In this document: positions 17,422-27,400 of the stretch, piece after piece
Layout of the letters: every line of letters begins with the position of its first letter
Numbering within the stretch: position 1 is the first letter of the stretch
Origin: Lachnospiraceae bacterium
GTDB taxonomy: Bacteria > Bacillota > Clostridia > Lachnospirales > Lachnospiraceae
NCBI GenBank assembly: GCA_017399445.1
Contig: JAFQCM010000056.1
Coordinates: 178,658 to 242,657, forward strand
DNA: 64,000 nt
Direction: 5' to 3'
Notes under the pieces: model-generated
Told to the model about the DNA's origin: nothing
Seen by the model: only the letters and a program-made list of their open reading frames with translations
The model's database searches: none
Position numbers and translations under genes: made by a program

Positions 17422-18354
17422 GTGAGTAGAAGAGAAGATATCTTAGTCAGTGTTGTTATTCCCACTTATTCAAGAAATGATATGCTGGAAATAGCAATTA
17501 ATTGTATTTTGAAACAGACCCATCAGAATCTGGATATCATTGTGGTAGATGATAATCCACCTGAGTCAGAATTTCGTTTATCTACACAGAAGATTATGGA
17601 AAAATATACATCCGATGACCGTATTCGTTATATACAAAATCCGAAAAATTTAGGAGGTTCTGGTGCCAGAAATGTGGGCATTGAAGCTTCGAAGGGAGAG
17701 TATATTGCATTTTTGGATGATGATGATGTATATTATCCGGAAAAAATAGAAAAGCAGTTGCAAGTATTTTTAGACAGCAATTCTGATAAGCTTGCATTGG
17801 TATATTGTGATGTGGAACATGTGGGAAAAAATAATCACGTGGATTGTATTATTCGAAAACGTCATAAAGGTAACTGCCTATATGAAGCTATTGAGGATGA
17901 TTGTCTTGCATCTACCTCTATGTGGCTTGTAAAGAAATCTTTGCTGGAATCGGTAGGAAATTTCTCTATTGTACCATGTAAGCAGGATTCCACTGTTATA
18001 TTGAAACTACTAAAAAAGGGGTATGAGGTTGACTTTGTGCCAGAAGTACTTTGTAGTTATCGTAATGTGTCTAGTGGTGTACGTATTAGTCTGGGGCCTA
18101 AAAAAGTAGAGGGAGAATTGTTGTTTTATGATGCTTGTTGTAAAGTGTATGATAGAATGACACCAAGGCAGATTAGATACATAGAATTTTCCTTTGCAAA
18201 GAGATTGTATATTCTTTATAGCCATCGTAAACAGGCTGGTAAGGAAAATATGATTGCAGAGCGAAAGAAAATGTGGAGACTTCGACCAGTAGCCGCAGCG
18301 GCATTTCTTACAAGAAGAAAACTCCATGTATGGAAACACAGAAAGAAAAGATAG
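17422..18354 (+). CDS. GT2 family glycosyltransferase
   Basis: The 310-residue protein starts with GTG and has the GT-A fold of family 2: VVIPTYSRNDML at the N-terminus, NLGGSGARNVGIEASKGEYI, and the metal/nucleotide motif AFLDDDDVYYP near residue 98. A later ED-type catalytic region (CKQDSTVILKLLKKGYEV) follows. It should add one sugar with inversion to the repeat unit. The basic, non-membrane C-terminus (RRKLHVWKHRKKR) may hold it at the membrane surface. It lies between an acyltransferase and the flippase in a tightly packed operon. Confidence 0.92.
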   Translation: MSRREDILVSVVIPTYSRNDMLEIAINCILKQTHQNLDIIVVDDNPPESEFRLSTQKIMEKYTSDDRIRYIQNPKNLGGSGARNVGIEASKGEYIAFLDDDDVYYPEKIEKQLQVFLDSNSDKLALVYCDVEHVGKNNHVDCIIRKRHKGNCLYEAIEDDCLASTSMWLVKKSLLESVGNFSIVPCKQDSTVILKLLKKGYEVDFVPEVLCSYRNVSSGVRISLGPKKVEGELLFYDACCKVYDRMTPRQIRYIEFSFAKRLYILYSHRKQAGKENMIAERKKMWRLRPVAAAAFLTRRKLHVWKHRKKR

Positions 18355-18369
18355 GAAGGATGACCTGAA

Positions 18370-19902
18370 GTGGCAAGAACAAAAAACAGCATAAACAACA
18401 TTATATTTGCATTATGCCTACAAGGGGTAACAGTATTAGCAAATTTTGCTATTCGAACTATTATGATACGACGCCTCGGAATGCAGGCCACTAGTTTGAA
18501 TGGACTTTTCACAGAGGTGTTGGCAGCATTATCTATGGCAGAGATGGGAGTAGGGACAGCAATTGTTTATAATCTCTATAAACCATTGGCAGAAAATGAT
18601 CATAAAAAGGTTCGACAGTTAATGGGCTTATTTAAGAAAGCATATAGAATTATAGCGGTAGTAACTTTTGCCATTGGTCTGGCATTATGTCCATGGATAC
18701 ATTATTTGGTAAAATCTATTGATTATTCTCTAAACTACATTAGATTGGTTTATATGTTGTTTGTGGTAGATTTGTCTATGTCATATTTGTTTTCTTATAA
18801 AGTTTCCCTGATGAATGCTGACCAGAAAAGTCATATTCAGTCAAAGGTCAGTATGGCGATCAAACCTATTGAGGTAATTATTAAAATTTTAGTATTGCTT
18901 ACAACAAATAGTTTTGTGGCTTATCTATTATCATCAATTTTAGTAACTTTTTTAGGAAATCTGGCAAGATCTTACGTAGTAGACAAATATTATCCTTGGC
19001 TTGGGAAAAATGAGGATATGCTTCCAAAGGAGGAAAGACAAGAGGTCTTTGCAAACATTAAAAACTTGTTTATTAAGGCGCTTTCAGGTAAAATTACAAG
19101 TTCTACAGATAATATGCTGATCTCCGCATTGGTGGATACTTTGCAGGTAGGGTATTATTCTAACTATTCTCTGCCCATTGGAGTATTCCGACAGCTGGCC
19201 AATCAAATTGCTTATGGTGGGGTTGGCGCCAGTATGGGAAATATGCTGGTGACGGAGAGTGAAGAAAGATGTATTAAAGTCTTTTATCGTTTGGAATATC
19301 TTTTTTTTGTAATAGGATCTTTATCGGCTGTTTGTGTGTATTGTTGTGTGGATCCTTTTGTACTTATCTGGTTAAAGTCAGAGGAATTTTTGCTCGGAAA
19401 AAGTATTATTTTTATTTGTTGTTTGAATCTTTTTATTGAAGTAATAAATAGACCTTTGTGGTCCATTATGGAGGTTTCAGGTCTTTTCAAATATGATAAG
19501 TATGTTTCCATTGCGGGTTCAGCAGTAAATTTGATAGTATCAATCATTCTTGGTATGAAAATAGGAATGGTGGGTATTTTTATTGGTACTTTTATGACGT
19601 ATTTGATTCAGTCGGTACTAAAGACTATGTTATTGTTTCGTATGAAGTTGAATAGAACTCCAGCCAAGCAGTATGGGTTGTTGGCTTGTATGTGTGGTGG
19701 AGTACTGATTCAGATGTTTGTGGCGGACGCATTGTGCAGTAGATTTGTATTCCAAAACCAGGTTGTGGCATTTGTGGTATATGGTCTGATTTCTGCAAGT
19801 ATTGTAGTAATCACTACAGTACTTTGTACTTTTTTCACAGATGCTTTTCGATATTATCAGGACATGGTTACAGGTATGGTGAAACGTATTTTAAAGAAAT
19901 AG
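18370..19902 (+). CDS. Wzx-like lipid-linked oligosaccharide flippase
   Basis: The 510-residue protein starts with GTG and has twelve to fourteen membrane helices in the MOP/PST superfamily pattern. Conserved spots include the N-terminal RTIMIRRLGMQATSLNGLFT and a second-half repeat with VGYYSNYSLPIG. These transporters flip undecaprenyl-linked repeat units to the outer face of the membrane for polymerisation. It is the only flippase in the operon and complements the Wzy-like and Wzz-like genes, giving a Wzx/Wzy-dependent pathway. The length is normal. Confidence 0.88.
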   Translation: MARTKNSINNIIFALCLQGVTVLANFAIRTIMIRRLGMQATSLNGLFTEVLAALSMAEMGVGTAIVYNLYKPLAENDHKKVRQLMGLFKKAYRIIAVVTFAIGLALCPWIHYLVKSIDYSLNYIRLVYMLFVVDLSMSYLFSYKVSLMNADQKSHIQSKVSMAIKPIEVIIKILVLLTTNSFVAYLLSSILVTFLGNLARSYVVDKYYPWLGKNEDMLPKEERQEVFANIKNLFIKALSGKITSSTDNMLISALVDTLQVGYYSNYSLPIGVFRQLANQIAYGGVGASMGNMLVTESEERCIKVFYRLEYLFFVIGSLSAVCVYCCVDPFVLIWLKSEEFLLGKSIIFICCLNLFIEVINRPLWSIMEVSGLFKYDKYVSIAGSAVNLIVSIILGMKIGMVGIFIGTFMTYLIQSVLKTMLLFRMKLNRTPAKQYGLLACMCGGVLIQMFVADALCSRFVFQNQVVAFVVYGLISASIVVITTVLCTFFTDAFRYYQDMVTGMVKRILKK

Positions 19903-19934
19903 AAGATTGAAGTGAATGGGAAAGGATGTACAAT

Positions 19935-21038
19935 ATGCCAGGAACTATTTTACATATTATGAATTATGCAGCGTCTTATCGTGGGAATTTTATTGACTCT
20001 CTGTGGAGTCTTGACAAGAAACTGCAGCTAGAAGGGTTAAAAAATATTTATTTATTTGCAGGAGATGCAAAAAGTGAAGGTCCTATGAGTTGGATCAAAG
20101 AAATGCAACAACAAGGAGAGGAAGTATATTTTCTTGCAGAAAATAGAAATCAAGATGCCGGATTAATACGTAAGCTGATAGAAGAGAAGAATGTAAAAGC
20201 TGTTCATACACATTTTATTACAATGCAACAATATTTGGCAGTTTATCAGGCTACATTTGGAAAAAAAATCCCAGTATTTATGCATATGCATAATCATTCC
20301 AAAGTGGCAGGAAATCCAATCAAGAATATAATTCGACGTACGCTATATAGAAAGTGTATTATGATAGCATGCAGCGAGTCTGTTTACCACAGTTTGGAAA
20401 GAGACTATCCAAAAAATGAGAAGTATTCTATTGATAATGGAGTTAATTTTTCTCGTTTGGATTCCTATGAGAATTTAAGGGAAGAAGATTTTGGACTGGA
20501 GAAGAGTGAAGGAGTATTTTTGATTTTTGGATTTGATTTTTACAGAAAGGGAGTTGACTTGGCGGTTAAGGCATTGAAGGAACTGAGAAATCAGGGACAT
20601 AGTTTCTCGCTACTTGTATCCTTATCTACTAACTTTGAACAGGTAGAAAAAAATATTATAGATATTTTAGGTGAAATGCCTTCCTGGATCAAGGTGATTT
20701 CAGCCAGAAATGATGTAGCTACCTTATATAATTTTGTGGATGTATTTTTGTCTCCTTCCAGGGAGGAGGGATTACCTTATTCTGTTGTGGAAGCAGGATA
20801 TTCCAGTTGTAGTGTAGTTATGAGTGATATTTCAGCCCAGGTGCATTTAAAGATACCTTACGGATATTGGTTTGAGAGTGAAAATGTAGAAGATTTTGCA
20901 GATAAAATTTTAAAAGCACAGAAAGAGCATATAAAAAAGTTGGAAAATTGGGATAAGGCAAAGCAGTCCATGAGGGAAAATTATGCATTAGATACTTGGA
21001 GCGAACAGGTAGAAAAGCTATATAAGAAAATTTTATAG
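19935..21038 (+). CDS. GT4 family glycosyltransferase (EpsF/Cap1E-like)
   Basis: I start at ATG 19935, which has AAAGGA 8 nt upstream; another ATG three codons earlier overlaps that site. The 367-residue GT-B protein has VHTHFITMQQYLAVYQA, a MHMHNHSK acceptor-side motif common to this EPS group, SIDNGVNFSRL, and the donor motif LSPSREEGLPYSVVEAGYS with the EX7E glutamates. It resembles EpsF-type transferases that often add galactose or N-acetylgalactosamine. It is a cytoplasmic enzyme of the repeat-unit assembly line. The specific sugar is not determined. Confidence 0.88.
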   Translation: MPGTILHIMNYAASYRGNFIDSLWSLDKKLQLEGLKNIYLFAGDAKSEGPMSWIKEMQQQGEEVYFLAENRNQDAGLIRKLIEEKNVKAVHTHFITMQQYLAVYQATFGKKIPVFMHMHNHSKVAGNPIKNIIRRTLYRKCIMIACSESVYHSLERDYPKNEKYSIDNGVNFSRLDSYENLREEDFGLEKSEGVFLIFGFDFYRKGVDLAVKALKELRNQGHSFSLLVSLSTNFEQVEKNIIDILGEMPSWIKVISARNDVATLYNFVDVFLSPSREEGLPYSVVEAGYSSCSVVMSDISAQVHLKIPYGYWFESENVEDFADKILKAQKEHIKKLENWDKAKQSMRENYALDTWSEQVEKLYKKIL

Positions 21039-21054
21039 TAGGAGGAGGATGAAA

Positions 21055-21783
21055 ATGTTTGATGTAATTACAAGTCTTGGCTATAATTGTGAGATTTCTT
21101 TCCGACTGGAAAACTATTTCGGAAGCATTGATGCCATGCCTTTTTCATGGTCTTTCGTACTAGAGAGAAAAAAATTCCCACAAGTATTGGAGAATATTGA
21201 CAGACTTTTTGCAGACGAAGTGGAGTTATTAGAGGATAATATGATTTTGTGTAAGAATTATAATATTAAATTTCATCCACGCTACGATATGCTTTTAAAA
21301 GATGGCACTCCTACAGAAGAATCTACCCAAATGGCTATAGATGAGTTGAGACAACGAGTTTCTCATTTGAAGGATAAATGGAAGAAGCTGATTAACAGTC
21401 AAAAGGAAGCAGTTTTTCTGATGAAAGTAGAGAATATGGGAGAAGAAGCAAATTTGCAATATATTCAAGATGTTTATCAAGTGCTGCAGAGAAAATATAT
21501 CTCCGGGAAGTTTACATTGATGATTTTAATGGAACGGGAGGCTGTTACAGAGCAAATTAAAGGGTTAGAAAAGGAAAAACTGAAGATAAGAACATTAAAG
21601 CGTTTTGCACCGAAAAAGCATACAGATACTATGGGAGATGTCTGTGGGTGGTGGTGTATTTTGAATGAACTTACAGGAGAGAAAAACTGGAAATATTTTA
21701 CTCGCTTGTGGAAAAAACGTTTGAGCTGGTTTATCGCTGTAGTAAAAAAGTATTTGCGAATAGAAAAAAATGGGGGACACTGA
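21055..21783 (+). CDS. DUF1796 putative papain-like cysteine peptidase
   Basis: The frame has two close ATG codons; 21055 is at proper distance from AGGAGGAGG, so I use it (242 aa). The N-terminus FDVITSLGYNCEISFRL, followed by IDAMPFSWS, is the DUF1796 signature: a Cys after SLG and a PF(S/D)W motif. A histidine in IKFHPRYD may complete a Cys-His pair. Pfam describes this group as papain-like cysteine peptidases, yet members sit in polysaccharide clusters and no substrate is established. The C-terminal 60 residues are rich in Lys and Trp. It overlaps the next reading frame slightly. Confidence 0.75.
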   Translation: MFDVITSLGYNCEISFRLENYFGSIDAMPFSWSFVLERKKFPQVLENIDRLFADEVELLEDNMILCKNYNIKFHPRYDMLLKDGTPTEESTQMAIDELRQRVSHLKDKWKKLINSQKEAVFLMKVENMGEEANLQYIQDVYQVLQRKYISGKFTLMILMEREAVTEQIKGLEKEKLKIRTLKRFAPKKHTDTMGDVCGWWCILNELTGEKNWKYFTRLWKKRLSWFIAVVKKYLRIEKNGGH

Positions 21784-21802
21784 AAAGATGGGGGGGACTA
21801 AT

Positions 21803-22822
21803 ATGAAAAAAATATGCCTTTTGACCATTTGGATGGGAAAACTGCCGGAGTCTTTTTGGTTGTGGATGATTACCGCAAAAAAAAATCCTACTGTGGATTT
21901 CTTTGTTATTACAGATAATAAGGGATTAGTTGATAACGAAAATGTGCATTTTATTAATATGACCATGAAAAGTATGAAAGAGCGTTTTGAACAAATAGTG
22001 GGTTTTCCTGTTAAATTAGAATCACCTTATAAGATTTGTGATTATAGACCATTGTTTGGAAAAGCTTTTCCAGAAATTCTTCAGACATATGAATTTTGGG
22101 GACATTGTGATATAGATCTTATATTTGGTAATATTAGAAAGTTTATTACAGATGAGATTTTAGAACAATACGATAAAATTTTGGATGCAGGTTGTTTTGT
22201 ATTGTACCGAAATTGTGAAACTATGAATAATTTATATGAGAGAAGTATGGAGAAGGATAATATGGCTTATCCGTATGAAAAAGCTTTTCGTACACAGTTT
22301 GCCTGTTACTTTGATGAATATATGGGAATGAGTATTCTTGGCTGGAAATATTGCAGGGTATTTCGAGATCAGTTGGAAGAAAAAGTGGTGCAGGATTTCA
22401 GCTGGCAGCGATTGAACTTCCAGTCATATATTTCTGATGACAGTTTTTTGTTTCAGTGGAAAGATGGCAGATTATATCGTCATATGTGTGATAAAGAGGG
22501 GAAAATACTCTTAGGACAGGAACCAGTAGAGTGTATGCTTGCACATATACAAAAAAGAAACATGGAACTTACCTTTACCAGTCAGGAAGTACTTCAGAAA
22601 AAGGAGTTTTGGATAGTACCAAATAAATATCAATTGGAAAAACCAGAGGGAGAACTTTACAGCTCTTTAGAACGTCAGGTATATATGGAATTGATTCAAA
22701 AAAAAGATAGGCAAAGAAGTATCAAAAATTTAAAGTCTTATGGGTTGCTTGATTACATTCTTCATTTCATAAGAAGCAGAAGGATTAGAAAATGGATTAT
22801 AGAGGAAAAAAAGTTTTTTTAA
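21803..22822 (+). CDS. DUF6625-type putative glycosyltransferase
   Basis: The start at 21803 is set by the G-run 6 nt upstream; upstream in-frame codons overlap the previous gene. The 339-residue protein starts KKICLLTIWMGKLPESFWLW and has the block KICDYRPLFGKAFPEIL followed by FWGHCDIDLIFGNIRKF. The latter holds a DXD that should bind metal and nucleotide sugar. These proteins are found in capsule clusters and are believed to be GT-A-like transferases. Later residues (YISDDSFLFQW) could supply a catalytic acid. It overlaps the start of the next gene by 31 bp. The family name is from memory. Confidence 0.7.
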   Translation: MKKICLLTIWMGKLPESFWLWMITAKKNPTVDFFVITDNKGLVDNENVHFINMTMKSMKERFEQIVGFPVKLESPYKICDYRPLFGKAFPEILQTYEFWGHCDIDLIFGNIRKFITDEILEQYDKILDAGCFVLYRNCETMNNLYERSMEKDNMAYPYEKAFRTQFACYFDEYMGMSILGWKYCRVFRDQLEEKVVQDFSWQRLNFQSYISDDSFLFQWKDGRLYRHMCDKEGKILLGQEPVECMLAHIQKRNMELTFTSQEVLQKKEFWIVPNKYQLEKPEGELYSSLERQVYMELIQKKDRQRSIKNLKSYGLLDYILHFIRSRRIRKWIIEEKKFF

Positions 22823-24549
22823 GAAAGAAAAATATTGTATTAATTATTGCACTGTTGTTGTGCTGCATCATTTGTGGATGCAGTGAAGAACAGACTTCAG
22901 AGCAGCAGTTGTGGATACCAGATTCTAATACAAAAGAAACATCAAACTCCATTTCAAAGAAAGAAAGCCAAGAACAGCAGGAAGTATCTGTATACTTAGC
23001 AGAAGAGTTAACATCAAGTCTGCTACAGGATTCTGGCAGAAGTTTTGCAGATATGTTATGGGAAAACCAGAAAGCTGGTGGGGTTTATCAATGTGATAGT
23101 GAGCAGATGAAAAGTGATAAGTTACTTAATTATTATATATCTTCCAGCGAAGGCGATGATGAGAATGATGGTTTAAGTCCAAAAACTCCCAAAAAGAGTT
23201 TGGAGACATTTTCAGGACTCTCAAATGTAAATATTTTTCTTAAGTGTGGTGATATATTCCATATGAAAGAGAGTTTTTGTGTGGGAAATAATGTAACAAT
23301 GGCGGCTTATGGAGAGGGTATGAGACCTGTACTTAACTATTATCAGCCTCTTAAAGTACAATGGCAGGAGTCCGATATTTATAAGAATGTGTGGTCTGCG
23401 GATTTGAAGGAACTCTCAACCTTATGTGATGGTACCACAGGAAAAAGTAACTGTAACATTGGGCAGCTTTTGATTGATGGAGAGTGTAACTGGAAGCGAA
23501 AGATAAAAGATGATGGAGAAGCTTTTAATTATGGAGAGTATCTTTTTAATGCAGCAGATGGAAGCTGGGCGATAGATTGGGAAAATTCTGTTTTGCATTT
23601 ATTTTCAGATAAAAATCCAAATGATTTAGAAATATCCTATGCACTGCCGGATTATGGATTAGTTATGAACAGTACCTGGGGCAGTCAGGTATTAGGGGTG
23701 GAAATTACAGGTGCAGGATTTCATGGAATCAGTCTCAGTAATGTCAATAATATAAAAATTCAAAACTGTTATTTACATCATATAGGTGGAGCACTTTTGA
23801 AAAATACTGGTCCAAGATATGGCAATGGGATAGAGCTTTGGGATAGTGGTCAAGAGGTTACTGTAAGCTATAATATTGCTGAGTGGATTTTTGATACCTG
23901 TTATACAAATCAGGGAAGCAGTGCCAGTGCCGTTGAAAAAAATGTACAATTTACATATAACATTGGAAGATATTGTTTCTGGGGAATTGAAACCTGGGGT
24001 GACAACTATGCAGAACAGGCATTTGAGAATATTGGATATAAAGGTAACATTTTAATGAATGCATGTGATGTGACAAATCCTGAAGCAGTGGCATTTTGTA
24101 ATCAACAGGAGCAATTGATAGGTGTTGAGGGCAATTTGATGGAAACACAAGTACCTTATGTATCTTATCGTGGTGGGACTTATACCTACCATCAAATGTC
24201 ATTGATAAATGCAAGAGATAACCGTAAAGAAGGACAATTATTAATAGAAAATAATGTGTTTTGGGGAACAAAGCGATTCCTGTGTATGTTTAGCAAGCGT
24301 GATGTGGGAAGAGAATTTCCTTTGCCAGAGAATAATTTATTTTATGGAGAGATGCCTGCTGAGGAGATATGTCTGTTTCGTTATTCAGATTCGGACGGTA
24401 CCAGACATTTTTTACAACAATTACCTTTAGGAGCAGAAAAAAATACATTAATTGTATCTAAGATAGGAGAAAACCAAGGTTTATCAGAAGCAAAGAACAG
24501 ATTAGTGGAGGCAATAGAAATAATTGCCAATGGTGCCAAACAGGAATAG
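22792..24549 (+). CDS. Lipoprotein with right-handed parallel beta-helix domain
   Basis: The 585-residue protein has a lipoprotein signal peptide with the lipobox IICGC near residue 30, then a Ser/Gln/Glu-rich spacer. A pectate-lyase-type beta-helix begins near 115 with YYISSSEGDDENDGLSP. Helix turns with N-x-I/N-x-V patterns follow, including IGGALLKNTGPRYGNGIE. The same segment type recurs in the large secreted protein at 31021-34713. It is probably a surface-anchored, carbohydrate-binding or -cleaving protein acting on the polymer made by this operon. AGAAGGA lies 7 nt before the ATG, which overlaps the previous gene. Enzyme activity is not proven. Confidence 0.82.
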   Translation: MDYRGKKVFLRKKNIVLIIALLLCCIICGCSEEQTSEQQLWIPDSNTKETSNSISKKESQEQQEVSVYLAEELTSSLLQDSGRSFADMLWENQKAGGVYQCDSEQMKSDKLLNYYISSSEGDDENDGLSPKTPKKSLETFSGLSNVNIFLKCGDIFHMKESFCVGNNVTMAAYGEGMRPVLNYYQPLKVQWQESDIYKNVWSADLKELSTLCDGTTGKSNCNIGQLLIDGECNWKRKIKDDGEAFNYGEYLFNAADGSWAIDWENSVLHLFSDKNPNDLEISYALPDYGLVMNSTWGSQVLGVEITGAGFHGISLSNVNNIKIQNCYLHHIGGALLKNTGPRYGNGIELWDSGQEVTVSYNIAEWIFDTCYTNQGSSASAVEKNVQFTYNIGRYCFWGIETWGDNYAEQAFENIGYKGNILMNACDVTNPEAVAFCNQQEQLIGVEGNLMETQVPYVSYRGGTYTYHQMSLINARDNRKEGQLLIENNVFWGTKRFLCMFSKRDVGREFPLPENNLFYGEMPAEEICLFRYSDSDGTRHFLQQLPLGAEKNTLIVSKIGENQGLSEAKNRLVEAIEIIANGAKQE

Positions 24550-24563
24550 AATGGAGAGACAAG

Positions 24564-26297
24564 ATGAGGGTTATAAAAATTTGTGTTTTAATGTTGGGTA
24601 TATTGGTATTAACAGGATGTACCATGAAAAATTCTGAAAAATCGGGAGTGCAGAACTGGATTCCTGAGGGAACCCCAGTACATTCCACAAGTGATACTAT
24701 AGAAGAAGCAACAGGAACAGTAAATACAGCAGCCCCACCTGAAAGAGGAAATGAGGAGAAAAGCTATCGTCTGAAAGAGAGCATTGAAGTGGATGAAAAG
24801 CTTTTCTGTTCTTTAAGTGAACTGCAAAAGGCAATAGGAGATGAGACAACTTCAGGTGCTTCTAAACTTCATATGAATACCTTTTATATAGATAATAATG
24901 GATTATTATGTATTAGTATAGACACAGTATTTGATTTCTCAAAAAATCTCTGTACTCTCCAAAAAAAGTATTATTTAACTGACAAAAGTGTCTTTACAGA
25001 AAAAGAGTCATTTCCTATGGAAGAAAGCTGGAAGAAAGAAAACAATACTTTTTATTTGGATTTGACATTTCTTTCGGAAGTATTTTCCTGGACTTATCAG
25101 GTAGGTGAAAATAATGAACTGATAATTTATGATGAAAATATTACTTTTGAGGAATATGAGTCGGTTACCTATGAGCCATTAGTGTTTGATGTGGCGGCTG
25201 GGTCTTATTGGTCTATTTCAGGTAAGATGACTGAGGCGATTTTGGGAGGCGAAGATTATCGTGTTCATTATAGTTGCACAAGACCCGAATCTTATGTAGA
25301 AGTAAAAGAAGGGGAGCAATTACGATTTAATTTTTTCTGTTCCTGGATACCTGAGGTGGCGTCTATTCTGTTTTTAAATAATGATGATAAGGTGATACAG
25401 GCGTATGCCTATACAACTTCTAACACTTTTGAGGATTACATTTTGACCGTTCCAACAGGAGCCACGAAAATGCATCTTTCCTTTTTTAAAAATCAGGAAT
25501 ATCGTGTGGAACGGGTACGTTATGTAAAAGGTGCTGATTTGGAACAATTGGACGCAAAGTGGTATGAAGAACAATGCGAAGAAAAGTTAAAGGAAAATCA
25601 AAAACTGTCTTGGCAGAATACATCAAGGAAACCTTTAGACAAAGCTTATATTACATTTGTTCTGGATGATTGCAGACCAGATATGGATTTGGTAGTGGAC
25701 CTTTTTGAAGAATATGACATTCCGTTATGTATAGCTGCTATTAAAGAACATTTCTACTTTCCAGGTTCCAAGGGAGAAGAAAGCCGTCTTGAAGTATGTC
25801 AGCGGGCAGTGAAAAATGGAGGGGAAATATTATCACATGATGGAGTGGCTTTGACACAAGAATTATTAGATGACTTTCCAACAAAATATAAGCATTTTTA
25901 CCAAAATAAAAAGTACCTGGAAGCTTATGGTTTTGATGTACAGGGAATTATTCTGGCAGGAGGAGAAGGTCAGGTAGTGGGAAGTTCCAAATCAGATACA
26001 TGGATACGAACACATTTTAACTATAGTGATTTGTATGGAGTAGAGGAGATGGGTGAGCCTTATTATCACAAACGTATGTGGCTGATTAAGTGTAAGGACA
26101 GTTATCAGGAAACTATTCAAGAAGCGGTGGAAAATAAGCAATGGATATCTTTTTTCTTTCATGAATTTGCTGAGGTGGATGAAGAAAAGATGAGAGAAAT
26201 TTTGCAATATGTATCATCTCTCTCTAAGGAACAAGTGGAAATAACTAATTACAGAACCATCTACGAGAAATTTTATCAGAACAAGGAAGAAGAATAA
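24564..26297 (+). CDS. Lipoprotein with polysaccharide-deacetylase-like domain
   Basis: The 577-residue protein has a lipoprotein signal (VLTGC). About 200 residues of a beta-rich region follow, then a sandwich-like domain ending in VPTGATKMHLSFF. A NodB/deacetylase-like barrel spans about 350-570. Its first motif is TFVLDDCRPDMD, where classical enzymes have TFDDG. The second motif region reads EILSHDGVALTQE, with one His where classical enzymes have HxxxH. A further His lies in FFFHEF. The same two domains, in the same order, open the large secreted protein at 31021-34713. It may trim or sense acetyl groups on the polymer, or be a binding protein that lost activity. Confidence 0.78.
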   Translation: MRVIKICVLMLGILVLTGCTMKNSEKSGVQNWIPEGTPVHSTSDTIEEATGTVNTAAPPERGNEEKSYRLKESIEVDEKLFCSLSELQKAIGDETTSGASKLHMNTFYIDNNGLLCISIDTVFDFSKNLCTLQKKYYLTDKSVFTEKESFPMEESWKKENNTFYLDLTFLSEVFSWTYQVGENNELIIYDENITFEEYESVTYEPLVFDVAAGSYWSISGKMTEAILGGEDYRVHYSCTRPESYVEVKEGEQLRFNFFCSWIPEVASILFLNNDDKVIQAYAYTTSNTFEDYILTVPTGATKMHLSFFKNQEYRVERVRYVKGADLEQLDAKWYEEQCEEKLKENQKLSWQNTSRKPLDKAYITFVLDDCRPDMDLVVDLFEEYDIPLCIAAIKEHFYFPGSKGEESRLEVCQRAVKNGGEILSHDGVALTQELLDDFPTKYKHFYQNKKYLEAYGFDVQGIILAGGEGQVVGSSKSDTWIRTHFNYSDLYGVEEMGEPYYHKRMWLIKCKDSYQETIQEAVENKQWISFFFHEFAEVDEEKMREILQYVSSLSKEQVEITNYRTIYEKFYQNKEEE

Positions 26298-26335
26298 GTT
26301 GTTTTCGCATTATAGAAAGGTAGGGAATTTATAAG

Positions 26336-27385
26336 ATGGAAACAAAAACAAAATCAGGCTATTATGCTACGATTGATGGATTGAGAGCATTTGCGGCCAT
26401 TGGTATTGCAATGATGCATATTTTGGTAAATGGAGGATATGAAGTTGGTGGCTTTGTGTTTGATAAACTGATTCCATCATTTACAGAATTAGTGTATTTG
26501 TTTATGATTATTAGTGCTTTTTCCATGTGTTGTGGCTATTATGAGAAGATAATTTCCAACAAAATTACAATGGGAGAGTTTTATAGCAAACGTTTTGCTA
26601 AAATATGGCCTTTTTTTGCTTTTTTGAGTGTATTAGATGTGATTCTCTCGCCAGGCAAAGAAGCTTTGTATGAATTGTTTGCAAATTTAACATTGTGTTT
26701 CGGTTTACTGCCAAATGCAAACATAACAGTAATTGGAGTGGGCTGGTTTATCGGGGTAGCATTTGTGTTTTATTTTGTATTTCCGTTTTTCTGCTATCTG
26801 TTGTCAGACAAACGCAGAGCATGGTTGGCTTTTGGAATCGCACTTGTATATAATTTCTTGTGTCGTATCTATTTCTTTGATCAACATCACGTAGCTGGAA
26901 GTTTTGCACCTAGAACAAGCTTTATGTATTGTGCGGTATTTTTTCTGGCAGGAGGTTTGATTTATCTCTACAGGGAACAGTTGGGTAGGATAGCACAGAA
27001 ATGTCAGTGGCTGTTATTGCTTTTATGTGGAGCATCAATTGTGGCATATTATGTCATTGGAAATGATGTTGTAATAATGTTGGTAATGTTTTCAATGGTA
27101 CTTATATGTGCTATAGGAGCGAAACACAAGAAAATATTACAAAATCGGGTATCACATTTCCTAAGTGGTATTAGTATGGAAATTTATTTATGTCATATGG
27201 TTATGTTTCGTGTAATGGAAAAGCTTCATTTAACCCAGTTGTTTACTTCTGATTTGCTGTCATATGTGGTGACAGTTTTAGAAACAATTATTTGTGCCAT
27301 ATGTTTTGCTGTTGGATTTGGATTTGGCATGAAAAAATTGAAGATGGTGGTTAAGGGGTTTGGTAGAAACCAGACAAATTTATAA
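26336..27385 (+). CDS. Acyltransferase family 3 membrane protein
   Basis: The 349-residue protein has about ten membrane helices and begins YYATIDGLRAFAAIGIAMMH, the acyltransferase-3 signature with the conserved DGLRA and a His in the first helix. A later YSKRFAKIWPFF is the usual R-x10-R-type loop. It should transfer an acyl group to an exported sugar. The gene is 38 bp after the deacetylase-like lipoprotein and 15 bp before another acyltransferase-3 gene. Acyl donor and acceptor are unknown. Confidence 0.9.
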   Translation: METKTKSGYYATIDGLRAFAAIGIAMMHILVNGGYEVGGFVFDKLIPSFTELVYLFMIISAFSMCCGYYEKIISNKITMGEFYSKRFAKIWPFFAFLSVLDVILSPGKEALYELFANLTLCFGLLPNANITVIGVGWFIGVAFVFYFVFPFFCYLLSDKRRAWLAFGIALVYNFLCRIYFFDQHHVAGSFAPRTSFMYCAVFFLAGGLIYLYREQLGRIAQKCQWLLLLLCGASIVAYYVIGNDVVIMLVMFSMVLICAIGAKHKKILQNRVSHFLSGISMEIYLCHMVMFRVMEKLHLTQLFTSDLLSYVVTVLETIICAICFAVGFGFGMKKLKMVVKGFGRNQTNL

Positions 27386-27400
27386 GTGTAGGTGGTTAAT

